Below are positions 52,696 to 61,148 of a stretch of DNA of 64,000 nucleotides, one piece after another. Below the pieces are notes generated by a model. It made no database searches and was not told the origin of the DNA. It saw only the letters and a program-made list of their open reading frames with translations. Within the stretch, counting starts at the first letter, position 1. Each line of letters begins with the position of its first letter. Position numbers and translations under genes: made by a program. Source of the DNA: Nostoc sp. UHCC 0302 (GTDB lineage: Bacteria > Cyanobacteriota > Cyanobacteriia > Cyanobacteriales > Nostocaceae); the NCBI RefSeq assembly GCF_038096175.1, contig NZ_CP151100.1, forward strand, positions 310,001-374,000. The letters are read 5' to 3'.

Positions 52696-54045
52696 GTGAA
52701 GTCTAACCTCCTTTACCAGCGGGAGAAGCGTTTGAGCCAAAGTAGACCTACTGCTCCAAGCCGAAAACTGAAGATTACGATAGTAACAGTAGGTTCAAGG
52801 GGAGACTTGCAACCCTACTGCGCTCTGGCTATTGGTTTAAAACGTGCAGGGCATAGGGTAAAGCTCGCAACGAACGAAAACTTTGCATCATTTGTTAGGC
52901 AGTTTGATTTAGAGTTTGCACCCATAGCTGGAAATACTCAAGAACTATGGCAATCAAATGCAGGCATTCGAGCCATAAAAGGAGAGAAAGTAAAGCTTTT
53001 AAGTGACGAGCTATTTCAACAACAGTTGGAATCTGCTTGGATTGCATGTATTGGGAGCGACGTACTTATCTTCAACGTTTTGGCGGATTGGGGATATCAC
53101 ATAGCAGAGAAGTTAGAAGTACCATGCTTCATGGCATCAGTTCTGCCGTTGAGTCCGACAGGGATGTTTGGGTTTTTGAGATTTGGTCAAATAGCTAAAA
53201 ACCCGTTAAAGAAAGTGATTAACTATAGTAGCTACTTGCTGGTAGAGTTCTTGTACTGGCAAAGATATCGAAAACTGCTCAATCACTTTAGAACCGAAAC
53301 GTTGAAATTGCCGCCCCTGCCATTTCTAGGGAGACGCTTCCGTAAGAAAACTCCTGCGAATGTGCTGCAAATTCCAGTACTGTATGGATTCAGTTCGCAC
53401 GTTATCCCAAGACCAAGGGATTGGCACAAGTGGTTGTATGTAACTGGTTACTGGTTTATTAACCAAGCAGATGACTATCAGCCGGATGAGGAACTAGAGG
53501 ATTATCTGGAGCAGGGGCCACCACCAGTGTGTTTTGGATTTGGGAGCATGACTTTGCCAAATCCAGATAAGCTGGCATACTTTATCCTGGAAGCTTTGAA
53601 GAAAACTCATCAACGCAGCATTATATTGTCAGGCTGGGGAAACGTTGGGAGAACAGTAGGGATCAAAGACTCGTTACGGGCATTTGTTCGCAAAGAAGTT
53701 CCCCATGATTGGCTGTTTCCTCAAGTGTCAGCAGTAGTACATCATGGAGGTGCAAGTACGACTGCTGCGGTGTTACGTGCAGGGATACCATCAGTCACTC
53801 TACCATTTTTTGCAGACCAACCAATTTGGGGTGAAAAGTTAACCCGCCTGGGAGTCAGCCCACCACCAATCCCGTATAAGAAATTGTCTACTGAAACTTT
53901 GGCGGAGGCTATTGAAGTTGTACTAGGCGACGAGGTGATGAAGAAGAAAGCCCAAGATTTAGGACAGAAGATAAGAGGTGAAGATGGTGTAGCAAATGCT
54001 GTTGAAGCATTCCATCGGCATTTGGGGTTATTGCAGGATAAGTAG
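52696..54045 (+). CDS. GT1-family (UGT-like) glycosyltransferase
   Basis: 449 residues from GTG. A TTG at 52732 with GGGAG 6 bases before it would remove 12 residues and starts closer to the fold. N-terminal motif ITIVTVGSRGDLQPYCALA and C-terminal donor-binding region VPHDWLFPQVSAVVHHGGAS with GIPSVTLPFFADQP are those of sterol/macrolide-type glucosyltransferases (GT1, GT-B fold). Substrate unknown; lipid or secondary metabolite glycosylation is likely. No biosynthetic neighbours are visible apart from the distant flavoprotein. Confidence 0.85.
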   Translation: MKSNLLYQREKRLSQSRPTAPSRKLKITIVTVGSRGDLQPYCALAIGLKRAGHRVKLATNENFASFVRQFDLEFAPIAGNTQELWQSNAGIRAIKGEKVKLLSDELFQQQLESAWIACIGSDVLIFNVLADWGYHIAEKLEVPCFMASVLPLSPTGMFGFLRFGQIAKNPLKKVINYSSYLLVEFLYWQRYRKLLNHFRTETLKLPPLPFLGRRFRKKTPANVLQIPVLYGFSSHVIPRPRDWHKWLYVTGYWFINQADDYQPDEELEDYLEQGPPPVCFGFGSMTLPNPDKLAYFILEALKKTHQRSIILSGWGNVGRTVGIKDSLRAFVRKEVPHDWLFPQVSAVVHHGGASTTAAVLRAGIPSVTLPFFADQPIWGEKLTRLGVSPPPIPYKKLSTETLAEAIEVVLGDEVMKKKAQDLGQKIRGEDGVANAVEAFHRHLGLLQDK

Positions 54046-54269
54046 TGATGTGCGCTCGCTCTTAAGGCGATCGCAGGAGCTGATCGCTTGGCACAACTAT
54101 ACAGGCAGCATTAGAACACCCTGACGAAACAGCAACTATTTATACAAAAATCAAAAGTTTTTCCCAATTTTTTCAAGGCATATTTTTTTTCCCAAGTTAG
54201 ACAGCGCTTTCAGCAGGGTCGCTAACGGGAGCATGAGTTTCTTTTGGTGCTGCCAGAATGAAAGTAAGT

Positions 54270-54527
54270 TCAAGCTGATGGTGAGAATTTAGTAATTCCC
54301 AATTCTTTCTTACTGTGCTTCAACTGTTTCCAAAGTGCCTTGATTTGGTTGTAAGACTCAGACGGGTCAAGTTTACCATTGGTTTGCAGCGCAGAGATGT
54401 AACCGACTTTTTGAGCAAATTCTTGTAAATTGGCATTGAAGACCAAATTCTCTGGCTTCATCTGACCGTAGTAACGACTACGAGGGTAAAGAAAATTGTA
54501 TTTGTCTTCAAGATTAGCTTCATCCAT
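54270..54527 (-). CDS. DUF7219-family small protein
   Basis: 85 residues. The pattern FLYPRSRYYGQMKPENLVFN, LQEFAQKVGYISALQTNGKL and IKALWKQLKHSKKELGI is that of a small, widespread cyanobacterial family (DUF7219) of unknown function. Such genes are normally chromosomal, so this copy is probably plasmid cargo. It is convergent with the glycosyltransferase gene across 224 bases without a gene. Confidence 0.7.
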   Translation of the reverse strand: MDEANLEDKYNFLYPRSRYYGQMKPENLVFNANLQEFAQKVGYISALQTNGKLDPSESYNQIKALWKQLKHSKKELGITKFSPSA

Positions 54528-54705
54528 TATTCCGCCCTGATTAATTTGAACCCACCAGAGTTAAGCAAGCGATGGCGCTGGTGAGGTTATCTCAAGATAT
54601 TTATCTTTTATCTATTAATTCAGTTAGATGCGGTAAAGTTATGCCAGTTTGGCAAAAATATTCATTTTTTTTGGCTAAAAATACATTAATTAACAATGCA
54701 CAGAC

Positions 54706-55434
54706 GTGGAAAGCGATAAAGGAAGGATTCTGGTAGTAGACGATGAAGCTAGCATTCGCCGGATTTTAGAGACGCGGCTTTCCATGATTGGGTACAATGT
54801 AGTCACAGCAAGCGATGGCGAAGAAGCTTTGTCAGCTTTTCATGTAGCCGCTCCTGACTTAATAGTTTTGGATGTGATGATGCCAAAACTGGATGGCTAC
54901 GGTGTCTGCCAAGAATTACGTAAAGAGTCAGGTGTACCAATTATCATGCTGACAGCTTTGGGTGATGTGGCAGATCGAATTACTGGGCTACAATTAGGCG
55001 CTGATGACTACATGGCAAAACCCTTCTCTCCCAAAGAGTTAGAAGCAAGAATTGCGGGTGTACTACGGCGATGCTTCCATAAAACTAGTGGCAGCGCAAT
55101 TCATAATTCCGGGTTAATCCATGTGGGGAATCTCAAAATCGATACAAATAAGCGCCAAGTCTACAAATACGAGCAGCGGATTCGCCTCACAGGTGTAGAG
55201 TTTAGTTTACTAGAGTTGTTAGTGAACCACGCTGGGAAAGTTTTTTCCCGATTAGAAATATTGCAGCGAGTGTGGGGCTATGTACCAGGGCATCATGCAG
55301 ACAGTCGCGTAGTAGATGTGCATATCTCGCGACTGCGGACAAAGTTGGAAGATGACCCCAACGACCCAGACATAATCATCACAGCAAGAGGTAGTGGTTA
55401 TTTCCTACCGCGAGTTATTGAATCAGAAATCTAA
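54706..55434 (+). CDS. RpaB-like OmpR-family response regulator
   Basis: 242 residues from GTG. Receiver domain with D13-D14 in VVDDEASIRRILETRLSMIG, phosphoacceptor D56 in LIVLDVMMPKLDGYGVCQEL and K105 in KPFSPKELEARI; then an OmpR-type winged helix (IRLTGVEFSLLELLVNHAGK, VVDVHISRLRTKLEDDPN). Close in sequence to RpaB, the essential high-light regulator of cyanobacteria, with the recognition helix largely conserved. As RpaB is chromosomal, this is probably a plasmid-borne paralogue. No histidine kinase is adjacent and no ribosome site is obvious. Confidence 0.85.
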   Translation: MESDKGRILVVDDEASIRRILETRLSMIGYNVVTASDGEEALSAFHVAAPDLIVLDVMMPKLDGYGVCQELRKESGVPIIMLTALGDVADRITGLQLGADDYMAKPFSPKELEARIAGVLRRCFHKTSGSAIHNSGLIHVGNLKIDTNKRQVYKYEQRIRLTGVEFSLLELLVNHAGKVFSRLEILQRVWGYVPGHHADSRVVDVHISRLRTKLEDDPNDPDIIITARGSGYFLPRVIESEI

Positions 55435-55781
55435 TAAGGTCTAATATTTAAAATAGAATCATCAAACATTAACGCAACTGAAATCATTGTAATCACCTTA
55501 AAATATTAAAGATATTAAGAAAAATAGAGAATTTAGTGCAAAGCGTAAATAAAATACTGATACTTTTGGTTGCTCACTCAAGGAGCAAGATGAGAGCAAC
55601 ACGTTCTCTTAGTAGATATATGCGTTGCTTTCGGCTCTTGCAGCATCGATAACGCAATAAAAACTTAGCGCACACACGCCTTATATAAGCTGAAGTATTT
55701 AAACATCGGACGTTTAAGTTAATAACGAGCAGCTAAAAAATGGTTGTGTGTAATAGAGTTAGCCTTCATTGTCTAGGCTAT

Positions 55782-55940
55782 TCAGGCGCTGATAATGTCT
55801 GTTATTGGCAGAGAGCGAATTAACTCCCGAATCACATCAGTTGCTGGTCTACCTGTGCTTGCACAATATTGTTCAAGTCTTTCGCTTTCACTAGATGTGA
55901 GATTTAGTGTGATTCGTTTTACAGCCCATTTTTTGTTCAT
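55782..55940 (-). CDS. Small ribbon-helix-helix protein
   Basis: 52 residues from ATG 55940 with AGGG upstream. MNKKWAVKRITLNLTSSESE, RLEQYCASTGRPATDVIREL and a short tail give a strand plus two helices, as in CopG-type regulators. It is isolated in the spacer downstream of the RpaB-like gene and convergent with it. Short, so family assignment is by pattern only. Confidence 0.65.
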   Translation of the reverse strand: MNKKWAVKRITLNLTSSESERLEQYCASTGRPATDVIRELIRSLPITDIISA

Positions 55941-56328
55941 GACTTGCCCTAATAATCAAATTCAATAAATTATCTAGACTAATAATGCAGATGTTAACCA
56001 CAGCATACTTGCCGTAAAACCATTTTTAGCACATCTTCTCCAGGGGATTTATTTATAATCAAAAACTTCACTGATAAATCATTTATATAAACTTCAGAAC
56101 ATTTGAAAGGAGCTTGTATTGTTTGTAAATATTGTTAAGCAAAGCGCGAGCGGAGTTAGCCTTGTAAGAGGCGTAGAATTAGCAAAGATTGCTAATTTAA
56201 TTTACTAAACCTTGTCTTCATACAATTGCATCTAATATTCATTTGCTCTTTACCCAAAGGTGAAATTGATTAAGTACTCTGGTTATAGATATCAATTCAA
56301 TCGCTATATTTAACTCTATAACTTAACG

Positions 56329-56374
56329 AAACCTTAAGCAAGAAGCGGAAATTTTCGCTTCTTGCTTAAGGTTT
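56329..56374. repeat. 46-bp near-perfect palindrome
   Basis: AAACCTTAAGCAAGAAGCG at 56329-56347 is exactly complementary to 56356-56374, with an 8-base centre GAAATTTT that is itself largely self-complementary. It may be a bidirectional terminator or a cruciform-forming repeat. No gene end is adjacent. Confidence 0.7.
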
Positions 56375-56401
56375 AATAATTTTAAGCAAGTGCTTGTGAG
56401 C

Positions 56402-56569
56402 ATGAATGCTAAACATGGCGTAATGGGTGTTGAGGAAATGCCCAGTAAGCAACCATCCGTAATATCCAAATTGGTCACTCATAATGGTCAACAAGTGAAG
56501 GCTCCAGCTGCGCCAAAGCAAAAAGTTACTGCCTCGAAACAGAAACTTGCTCACTTTGTCTTGACTTGA
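56402..56569 (+). CDS. Possible 55-residue protein
   Basis: Frame from ATG 56402 to TGA 56569, hydrophilic and basic (SKQPSVISKLVTHNGQQVKA, APKQKVTASKQKLAHFVLT). Ribosome site weak (GUGAG). It starts 28 bases after the large palindrome and ends just before the 25-bp direct repeat. It might be chance. Confidence 0.25.
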   Translation: MNAKHGVMGVEEMPSKQPSVISKLVTHNGQQVKAPAAPKQKVTASKQKLAHFVLT

Positions 56570-56574
56570 GTATC

Positions 56575-56599
56575 GAATGGCACGCTTGAAAAGCTAAAA
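56575..56599 (+). repeat. 25-bp direct repeat, copy 1
   Basis: GAATGGCACGCTTGAAAAGC plus TAAAA. The identical 25 bases recur at 57866-57890, 1291 bp away in the same orientation. Confidence 0.75.
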
Positions 56600-56699
56600 A
56601 TAAGTCTAGATAAGCATTGCAGACCAGTAGGCAGTAAGGGATGGTGCTTTTCGCCCGCCGTTGGCGATAAGCTATCGATTAAGCCAACGGCTATCGCTA

Positions 56700-56864
56700 C
56701 TATTGTTGAGAAACTTGACCTGTTCCATCACATACTGGACAGGATTCCCATTTATAACCAGAGCGATCGCCCTGGGGAACGATTAAGCGTCCATCGCTCC
56801 AGCAGTAAGGACAAGGAATATAACAGGTGTTTTTCGTCTGATTTTTATCTGTCAGCTTGTTCAT
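56700..56864 (-). CDS. Small zinc-finger protein
   Basis: 54 residues from ATG. Two CxxC pairs: CPYC at 18-21 (preceded by Cys14) and SCPVCDGTGQ at 41-50. The second is a DnaJ-type CxxCxGxG. Such short proteins are common in cyanobacteria and fold around one zinc. The GGTAGG-like sequence before the start is not a strong ribosome site. Role unknown. Confidence 0.65.
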   Translation of the reverse strand: MNKLTDKNQTKNTCYIPCPYCWSDGRLIVPQGDRSGYKWESCPVCDGTGQVSQQ

Positions 56865-57359
56865 GGTAGGCACAAAAAGCGGCCCTCAATTGTAGCGTTG
56901 CTAGAATAATGTCTTTAAAGAAAGTATCTGTAGTGTGTATCTAGATGAGGGGAGTATGTTTTGCTCCAGTCTCTAGTATAGAGAAGTGTAAATTCGGGAG
57001 ATGCTTGTTATAAAGCGGACGAAGCAGCGCCATCACTGTGTTTTTTGCACAAGGGAGGAACTTTTCTCTTAGCAAAGGTAGAAAAAGACATAAGCTCAAC
57101 AATTACGTCTAATATTTTCATCTAATCTGATTCTTTTCTCCAGCTAATTACCAAGATAGGTAGAAAATTTCACAAAAATTTAGTACTTTTGTAACTTCAA
57201 TAATTTTCAGGATTATAATAACTGTTCAACAAAGAGCATAACAAAATCATTTACGTCTAAATTTTTAGTTTGATATTTAAGATTTTTAAACTAATTTGAA
57301 ATTATAGCCAATCATAGCTTCCCTAAAAAGCCAGCTATTAAAATAAAGGATTATTTGAG

Positions 57360-57671
57360 ATGTTTGATGCAAATTCTGCCAAATTAGTTGAAATCCTTGA
57401 CCAATTTGGGTTTACGAATGGAAGTTTTACAGATGAATTAGAACGTATACTTTATCTGCTACCAGGATATGAGAATTATCGTTTAGGCTTTAGATGGATT
57501 AAAGATGATAATTTTTGTTCAGATGCAATTGAAGTCACTTTAAGTAAATGTTGGGGCGGATTAATCATGGTGCAGTGGCGTGTGGATTTATTTTTATTCG
57601 GGCTGGTTTTAAGGCAAGCTCAGATGTTTGCTTCTGAATTGGAATCACTTGATCAAGTGGAAAATAGTTAA
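57360..57671 (+). CDS. Hypothetical protein between direct repeats
   Basis: 103 residues from ATG with AAAGGA about 10 bases upstream. AKLVEILDQFGFTNGSF, LPGYENYRLGFRWIKDDN and a hydrophobic C-terminal stretch WRVDLFLFGLVLRQAQMF. No family recognised. It lies within the 1.3-kb segment bounded by the 25-bp direct repeats. Confidence 0.55.
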   Translation: MFDANSAKLVEILDQFGFTNGSFTDELERILYLLPGYENYRLGFRWIKDDNFCSDAIEVTLSKCWGGLIMVQWRVDLFLFGLVLRQAQMFASELESLDQVENS

Positions 57672-57781
57672 GCGCAAAAAGAAGTTTATTGTTCCGGTTC
57701 CAAAGAATGTAATCGTACCCCTAAACCAGTTAACTTGGTTCAGTTTTGGGGGATAATCTATTGGGAAAGTAACTCCCAGTG

Positions 57782-57880
57782 ATGACCTTGGAACCGAATC
57801 AGCTAGACCTCTTCTCAGATTTACCCCCAGCATCAGCACGTCGAACAGAGATGTTGGTTATAAGTGAATGGCACGCTTGA
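57782..57880 (+). CDS. Possible 32-residue peptide ending in the direct repeat
   Basis: MTLEPNQLDLFSDLPPAS continues to EWHA and a TGA that lies inside the second 25-bp repeat. The composition looks coding, like the N-terminus of a truncated gene. Low confidence because of its length. Confidence 0.25.
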   Translation: MTLEPNQLDLFSDLPPASARRTEMLVISEWHA

Positions 57881-57890
57881 AAAGCTAAAA
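57866..57890 (+). repeat. 25-bp direct repeat, copy 2
   Basis: Identical to 56575-56599. The core GCTTGAAAAGC can form a small hairpin, as at the subterminal ends of some insertion sequences. Confidence 0.75.
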
Positions 57891-58053
57891 TCCTTGCTAG
57901 GACTTTTTGTTGGGGGTAGGGTTGCAGGTTCGTCAGAAATTAAGAAAAATAGAACGGAAGTGCAAACATTAATAAACTTCTTGATCACTACGCCTCACAC
58001 TCAAAAGCCTTATAAATAATCGGTTTGCCGTTATCAGGTGTGCCATTTGAGGC

Positions 58054-58683
58054 TCAATCTTGGGGATTGTGATGTTGCCCGATTTGGTAAAGTAACAGCA
58101 ATGCCACAATAGTTCCAACTAATCCGGCTGAGATCGCATTAACCATCGCTTGAATCGCAATCATATTAGATGGGGTAATCATTGCTCCCTGGGTTAGCAT
58201 TGTTGTAGTTGGATTGGGGGTAATCACGGTCGAACCTTGAGGTAAAATCAACATCTTAAAAGTCAATTCACCTACTCGCGACAAGGCAATTAACACTGCA
58301 AACACCATGATTGCAATATTAGCAATTAGTCCTAACTTTATATCTTGGCTCACTTGAGACTTGGCTGGACGCATCTGTGAAATTTCTAATTTTTTTGCCA
58401 ATTGTGTATAGCGAAAACACCAGTAAATACTGAATATTAAAATCACCAAGCACACAATCGCCAACCCGATACCAAAAGAAAATCCGCTACTTTGCCTTCG
58501 TCCGGGATTAAATATAACAGTTGTAACTACCACAAGGAGTGGAATGAAGCCAAGTAAAGCTTGCAACCAGAAACCAATCCAGCCTAGCCAGCGTAAAGAA
58601 CGGGCAATCTGCTGGGGAGTTGGGTTAGCCTCTTCAAGGTTAAGAAAATTAAACATAGGATAACTTGTTTTCAAATAAAGCAT
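58054..58683 (-). CDS. DUF3611 family membrane protein
   Basis: 209 residues with four membrane helices (IGFWLQALLGFIPLLVVVTT, IGLAIVCLVILIFSIYWCF, LIANIAIMVFAVLIALS, AISAGLVGTIVALLLLYQIG). The signatures TPQQIARSLRWLGWIGFWLQ and FRYTQLAKKLE match DUF3611, a cyanobacterial and plastid family of unknown function. The ATG at 58683 may be preceded by an internal start at PMFNFLN. Usually chromosomal, so probably cargo here. Confidence 0.8.
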   Translation of the reverse strand: MLYLKTSYPMFNFLNLEEANPTPQQIARSLRWLGWIGFWLQALLGFIPLLVVVTTVIFNPGRRQSSGFSFGIGLAIVCLVILIFSIYWCFRYTQLAKKLEISQMRPAKSQVSQDIKLGLIANIAIMVFAVLIALSRVGELTFKMLILPQGSTVITPNPTTTMLTQGAMITPSNMIAIQAMVNAISAGLVGTIVALLLLYQIGQHHNPQD

Positions 58684-59196
58684 CAGATATTCAATGCTTC
58701 TAAGTAATTATGAGGTTTGGTTCAATATTGCCAGAGTTTTTGATAATCACTAATGAGTATATAGTCTGTTCTGGATTCCTTGGATTTCCTCCTATTTGAA
58801 CAGCTTAATTTCCATCACTTGAGCTAAAGAAAAGAACATCAGGTTTACGCATTATCTAGCAAGGCTACATTCCTCCTCTTTATGCTATTCCAAATTAACT
58901 AAAATGGTGCAATATTTTGTTCAATCAATATTGCGTATTTAGATTAAACATAGAGTGTAGTGGATAATACGTTCCATTAACTTTTACTACCTTCAATCTA
59001 TTTTTAACTAATACATAGGCTACTTACAAATAATATTAAAATTTACTCAGCGATGCAGAGGTAAGGTTTTGCATACCTATTTCTTCAAGCTTTGTGAGAA
59101 ATTCGGGTTAAGAAGTACAAGCCTCAAAGAAAGTGCAACTACGAATTACTCTCTTATCAATTAGGAATTGCTTTGACTAAAAAGTTACTAGGTGAA

Positions 59197-59283
59197 TGCG
59201 ATAGCCATTCGCTGTCTTCGTCTCCCTTGGAGAAGGCTTAAGATTCGCTTATCGCTAAAGTGCGGGTGAAAAGCACCATCGCA
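59197..59283. repeat. Dispersed repeat, second copy
   Basis: GCGATAGCCATTCGCTGTCT ... GAAAAGCACCATCGC, about 87 bp, closely matches 52021-52107 including the internal TCGTCTCC(C/T)TTGGAGA hairpin and the GTG-rich end. An inverted shorter relative lies near 56646-56699. Confidence 0.65.
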
Positions 59284-59464
59284 ATTATGTGGATCTTTAA
59301 CCATCCCGCTTTTCGCTTGCTATGAAAGCGATAGCCTTTATGTTTAAGCGGCAGCTTATCGCTTTGCGAAGAAGATCACGGCAAAGGTCAGCCATCGTAC
59401 AGCTTTATAAGATTCTAGAAAATTTAGAGAACTTATTTTGATTTAAAAAATCTTTTTAGGGAAA

Positions 59465-59520
59465 GATAACTTGTCCGTTTGCGATTAGAAGCATATGGTG
59501 TCCGTAACGGACAAGTTATC
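59465..59520. repeat. Inverted repeat next to the second tyrosine recombinase gene
   Basis: GATAACTTGTCCGTT at 59465-59479 and AACGGACAAGTTATC at 59506-59520 are exact inverted complements with a 26-bp spacer. Only 133 bases from the end of the recombinase gene, it is a candidate recombination site (15-bp arms bound by two subunits) or a terminator without a T-tract. Confidence 0.5.
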
Positions 59521-59653
59521 CTTCCAATGACAATACTTAAAATTTCCTGCTACTCAACCCTCACCCCTTTGATGCAGAGTATGTCTAATACTCTGTTATA
59601 ATTTATCTAAGTAGTGTTTGATAGGCGATCGGATCTAGCCAAATCTAAAAAAT

Positions 59654-60550
59654 TTATATACTTCTAACTAAACTATTTAAAGCTGTCTTTGCTACTAACT
59701 CTGCTCTAGCAGACGTTATTTTCTGATAGCGTAAGGTAGTTTGGATATTTTCATGTCCCATCAGCGCCCTTAGCTCTTCAATCGCCATCAGCCCAACCCG
59801 TTCGGTAGCAAAAGTATGACGCAGGTCATGTAGCCGAGTTTCTTTGAGTTCTTCATGTTGATCTACTACTTTCCTCCAGTCTGCATTCACTGTTCTGTAC
59901 GAAACTGGGGTTACAACTTTAGTCGTCGGGTGCTGAGCAGTGAATAATGCTGTACTGTTTTTATGACGATAATATTTAATATAGTCTTGCAAAGCATTCT
60001 CTGCATCTTCACTATAAAAACACCAGCGTTGTTTGTTGCCTTTACCTACGACTTGAAACTTGCGCTGCTCAAAATTTAGTTCTGATAGCTGTAGAGATAG
60101 TAATTCTCCAATTCTGGCTCCAGTTCGATGTAGTAAGTAGACTATCGCCTCTAACCTTGCATTCGACTTCTTCACGCCTGCATACAAGACATCCAAGCCA
60201 TCTGGTGTGAAATAACGTATAATTTCGTCTGTTTTATGCTCTCCTCGCGCACGTTCTGGTTTCCTCTGGCTTAATCGGCTAACAGGATTTGATTGGATAT
60301 AACTTTCCTCAACAGCAAAATTAAAGAGGGCGCTGATTATTGCCTGGTGACGATTATGTGTTGTATATCTTAATTTGCCTAAACTTTCTAAGTAGTCTTT
60401 TATCAGTTGACGGTCTACTAGTTCTATAGGCAGCCTGCCATGTGCTTTGAGCAAAGAGAGTAGTGTTTGCTCGTAAGATTTGAGTGTACTTGTGGCTAAT
60501 CCTTGCCGGGAAAGAAAAGCTGTAGTAACTTGTGCTAATGTAGTTGTCAA
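59654..60550 (-). CDS. Tyrosine recombinase (integrase)
   Basis: 298 residues from TTG with AGGGGTG upstream. Catalytic residues: Arg in TGARIGELLSLQL, Lys region KGNKQRWCF, His-x-x-Arg in LHDLRHTFATE, His in MGHENIQTTLRY and Tyr in TLRYQKIT. The N-terminal SAM-like domain is present (STLKSYEQTLLSLLKAHG). Unlike the 33.7-kb recombinase it is close to insertion sequences. Role: site-specific recombination; target unknown. Confidence 0.88.
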   Translation of the reverse strand: MTTTLAQVTTAFLSRQGLATSTLKSYEQTLLSLLKAHGRLPIELVDRQLIKDYLESLGKLRYTTHNRHQAIISALFNFAVEESYIQSNPVSRLSQRKPERARGEHKTDEIIRYFTPDGLDVLYAGVKKSNARLEAIVYLLHRTGARIGELLSLQLSELNFEQRKFQVVGKGNKQRWCFYSEDAENALQDYIKYYRHKNSTALFTAQHPTTKVVTPVSYRTVNADWRKVVDQHEELKETRLHDLRHTFATERVGLMAIEELRALMGHENIQTTLRYQKITSARAELVAKTALNSLVRSI

Positions 60551-60646
60551 GTTTCACCCCTAAATTTGAATAGAAGCAGTAAAATTCATCTCAAATACGC
60601 ACTTAAATAAAATAATTAGTTATATATTTTAATACACATTAAAAGT

Positions 60647-61114
60647 ATGGACAACACCCCCCAAGCCCAAGAAACGCTGGCAGAATACGTTAAAAGAATA
60701 CGCACAAGCCTTTCGTTAAGTCAAAATGATTTAGCGCTCAAAGCTGGTATTCACCTCCAGAGTATAGGTAAGATTGAACGAGGAATGACTACCAAGCTCA
60801 ATAGCAAAAGTCAGCGTGGGTTAGCGGTTGCATTGCAGATTCCACCTGAGTACCTCGATGCTGTTGTCCGTGGTGTTGCTATAGCCACGTCAGATGTTCT
60901 GAAATTTTGCCCCCACTGTTGGCAAGCTGGTACTCCGCCAGAAGACATCTGGTTGCTGTCGCGCTCTAAGTTTTGTTTTCTGTGCGGTACGGGATTACGT
61001 AACAGTTGCGCTCAATGTAATGAACCGATTACGTCTTTGAAATTTCGTTTCTGTCCCTACTGTGGTTTTCCTTATAAAGAATCCAAGGACTCAAAAACGA
61101 ATGTTTTCCATTAG
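60647..61114 (+). CDS. XRE-family regulator fused to double zinc ribbon
   Basis: 155 residues. Residues 10-75 form a helix-turn-helix (YVKRIRTSLSLSQNDLALKA, GIHLQSIGKIERG) and the C-terminus carries two zinc ribbons (CPHC...CFLCG and CAQCNEP...CPYCG). The combination suggests a metal- or RNA/protein-sensing transcription factor. It is divergent from the recombinase and followed 35 bases later by the RHH-like gene. No family name known to me. Confidence 0.75.
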   Translation: MDNTPQAQETLAEYVKRIRTSLSLSQNDLALKAGIHLQSIGKIERGMTTKLNSKSQRGLAVALQIPPEYLDAVVRGVAIATSDVLKFCPHCWQAGTPPEDIWLLSRSKFCFLCGTGLRNSCAQCNEPITSLKFRFCPYCGFPYKESKDSKTNVFH

Positions 61115-61127
61115 CCCCTAAAATATT

Positions 61128-61145
61128 GATATCGTCGCTGATATC
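61128..61145 (+). promoter_or_regulatory. Paired GATATC site before the RHH-like gene
   Basis: GATATC at 61128 and 61140, ending 3 bases before the start codon, with the same 12-bp geometry as the two pairs at 33.3 kb. Position over the ribosome-binding region would allow repression by the encoded protein. Confidence 0.45.
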
Positions 61146-61148
61146 CTT

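Larger units (their letters stand above)
58684..59653. other. Gene-free spacer with dispersed repeat
   Basis: About 970 bases. The only recognisable content is the dispersed repeat at 59197-59283, a second nearby GCGATAGCC-type repeat around 59330-59390, and the inverted repeat at 59465-59520 listed separately. No gene supported. Confidence 0.6.

Noticed and set aside
56366-56554. 62-codon minus frame
   Set aside because: Starts inside the large palindrome's neighbourhood with Trp/His-rich, unlikely composition; the opposite strand looks more coding.
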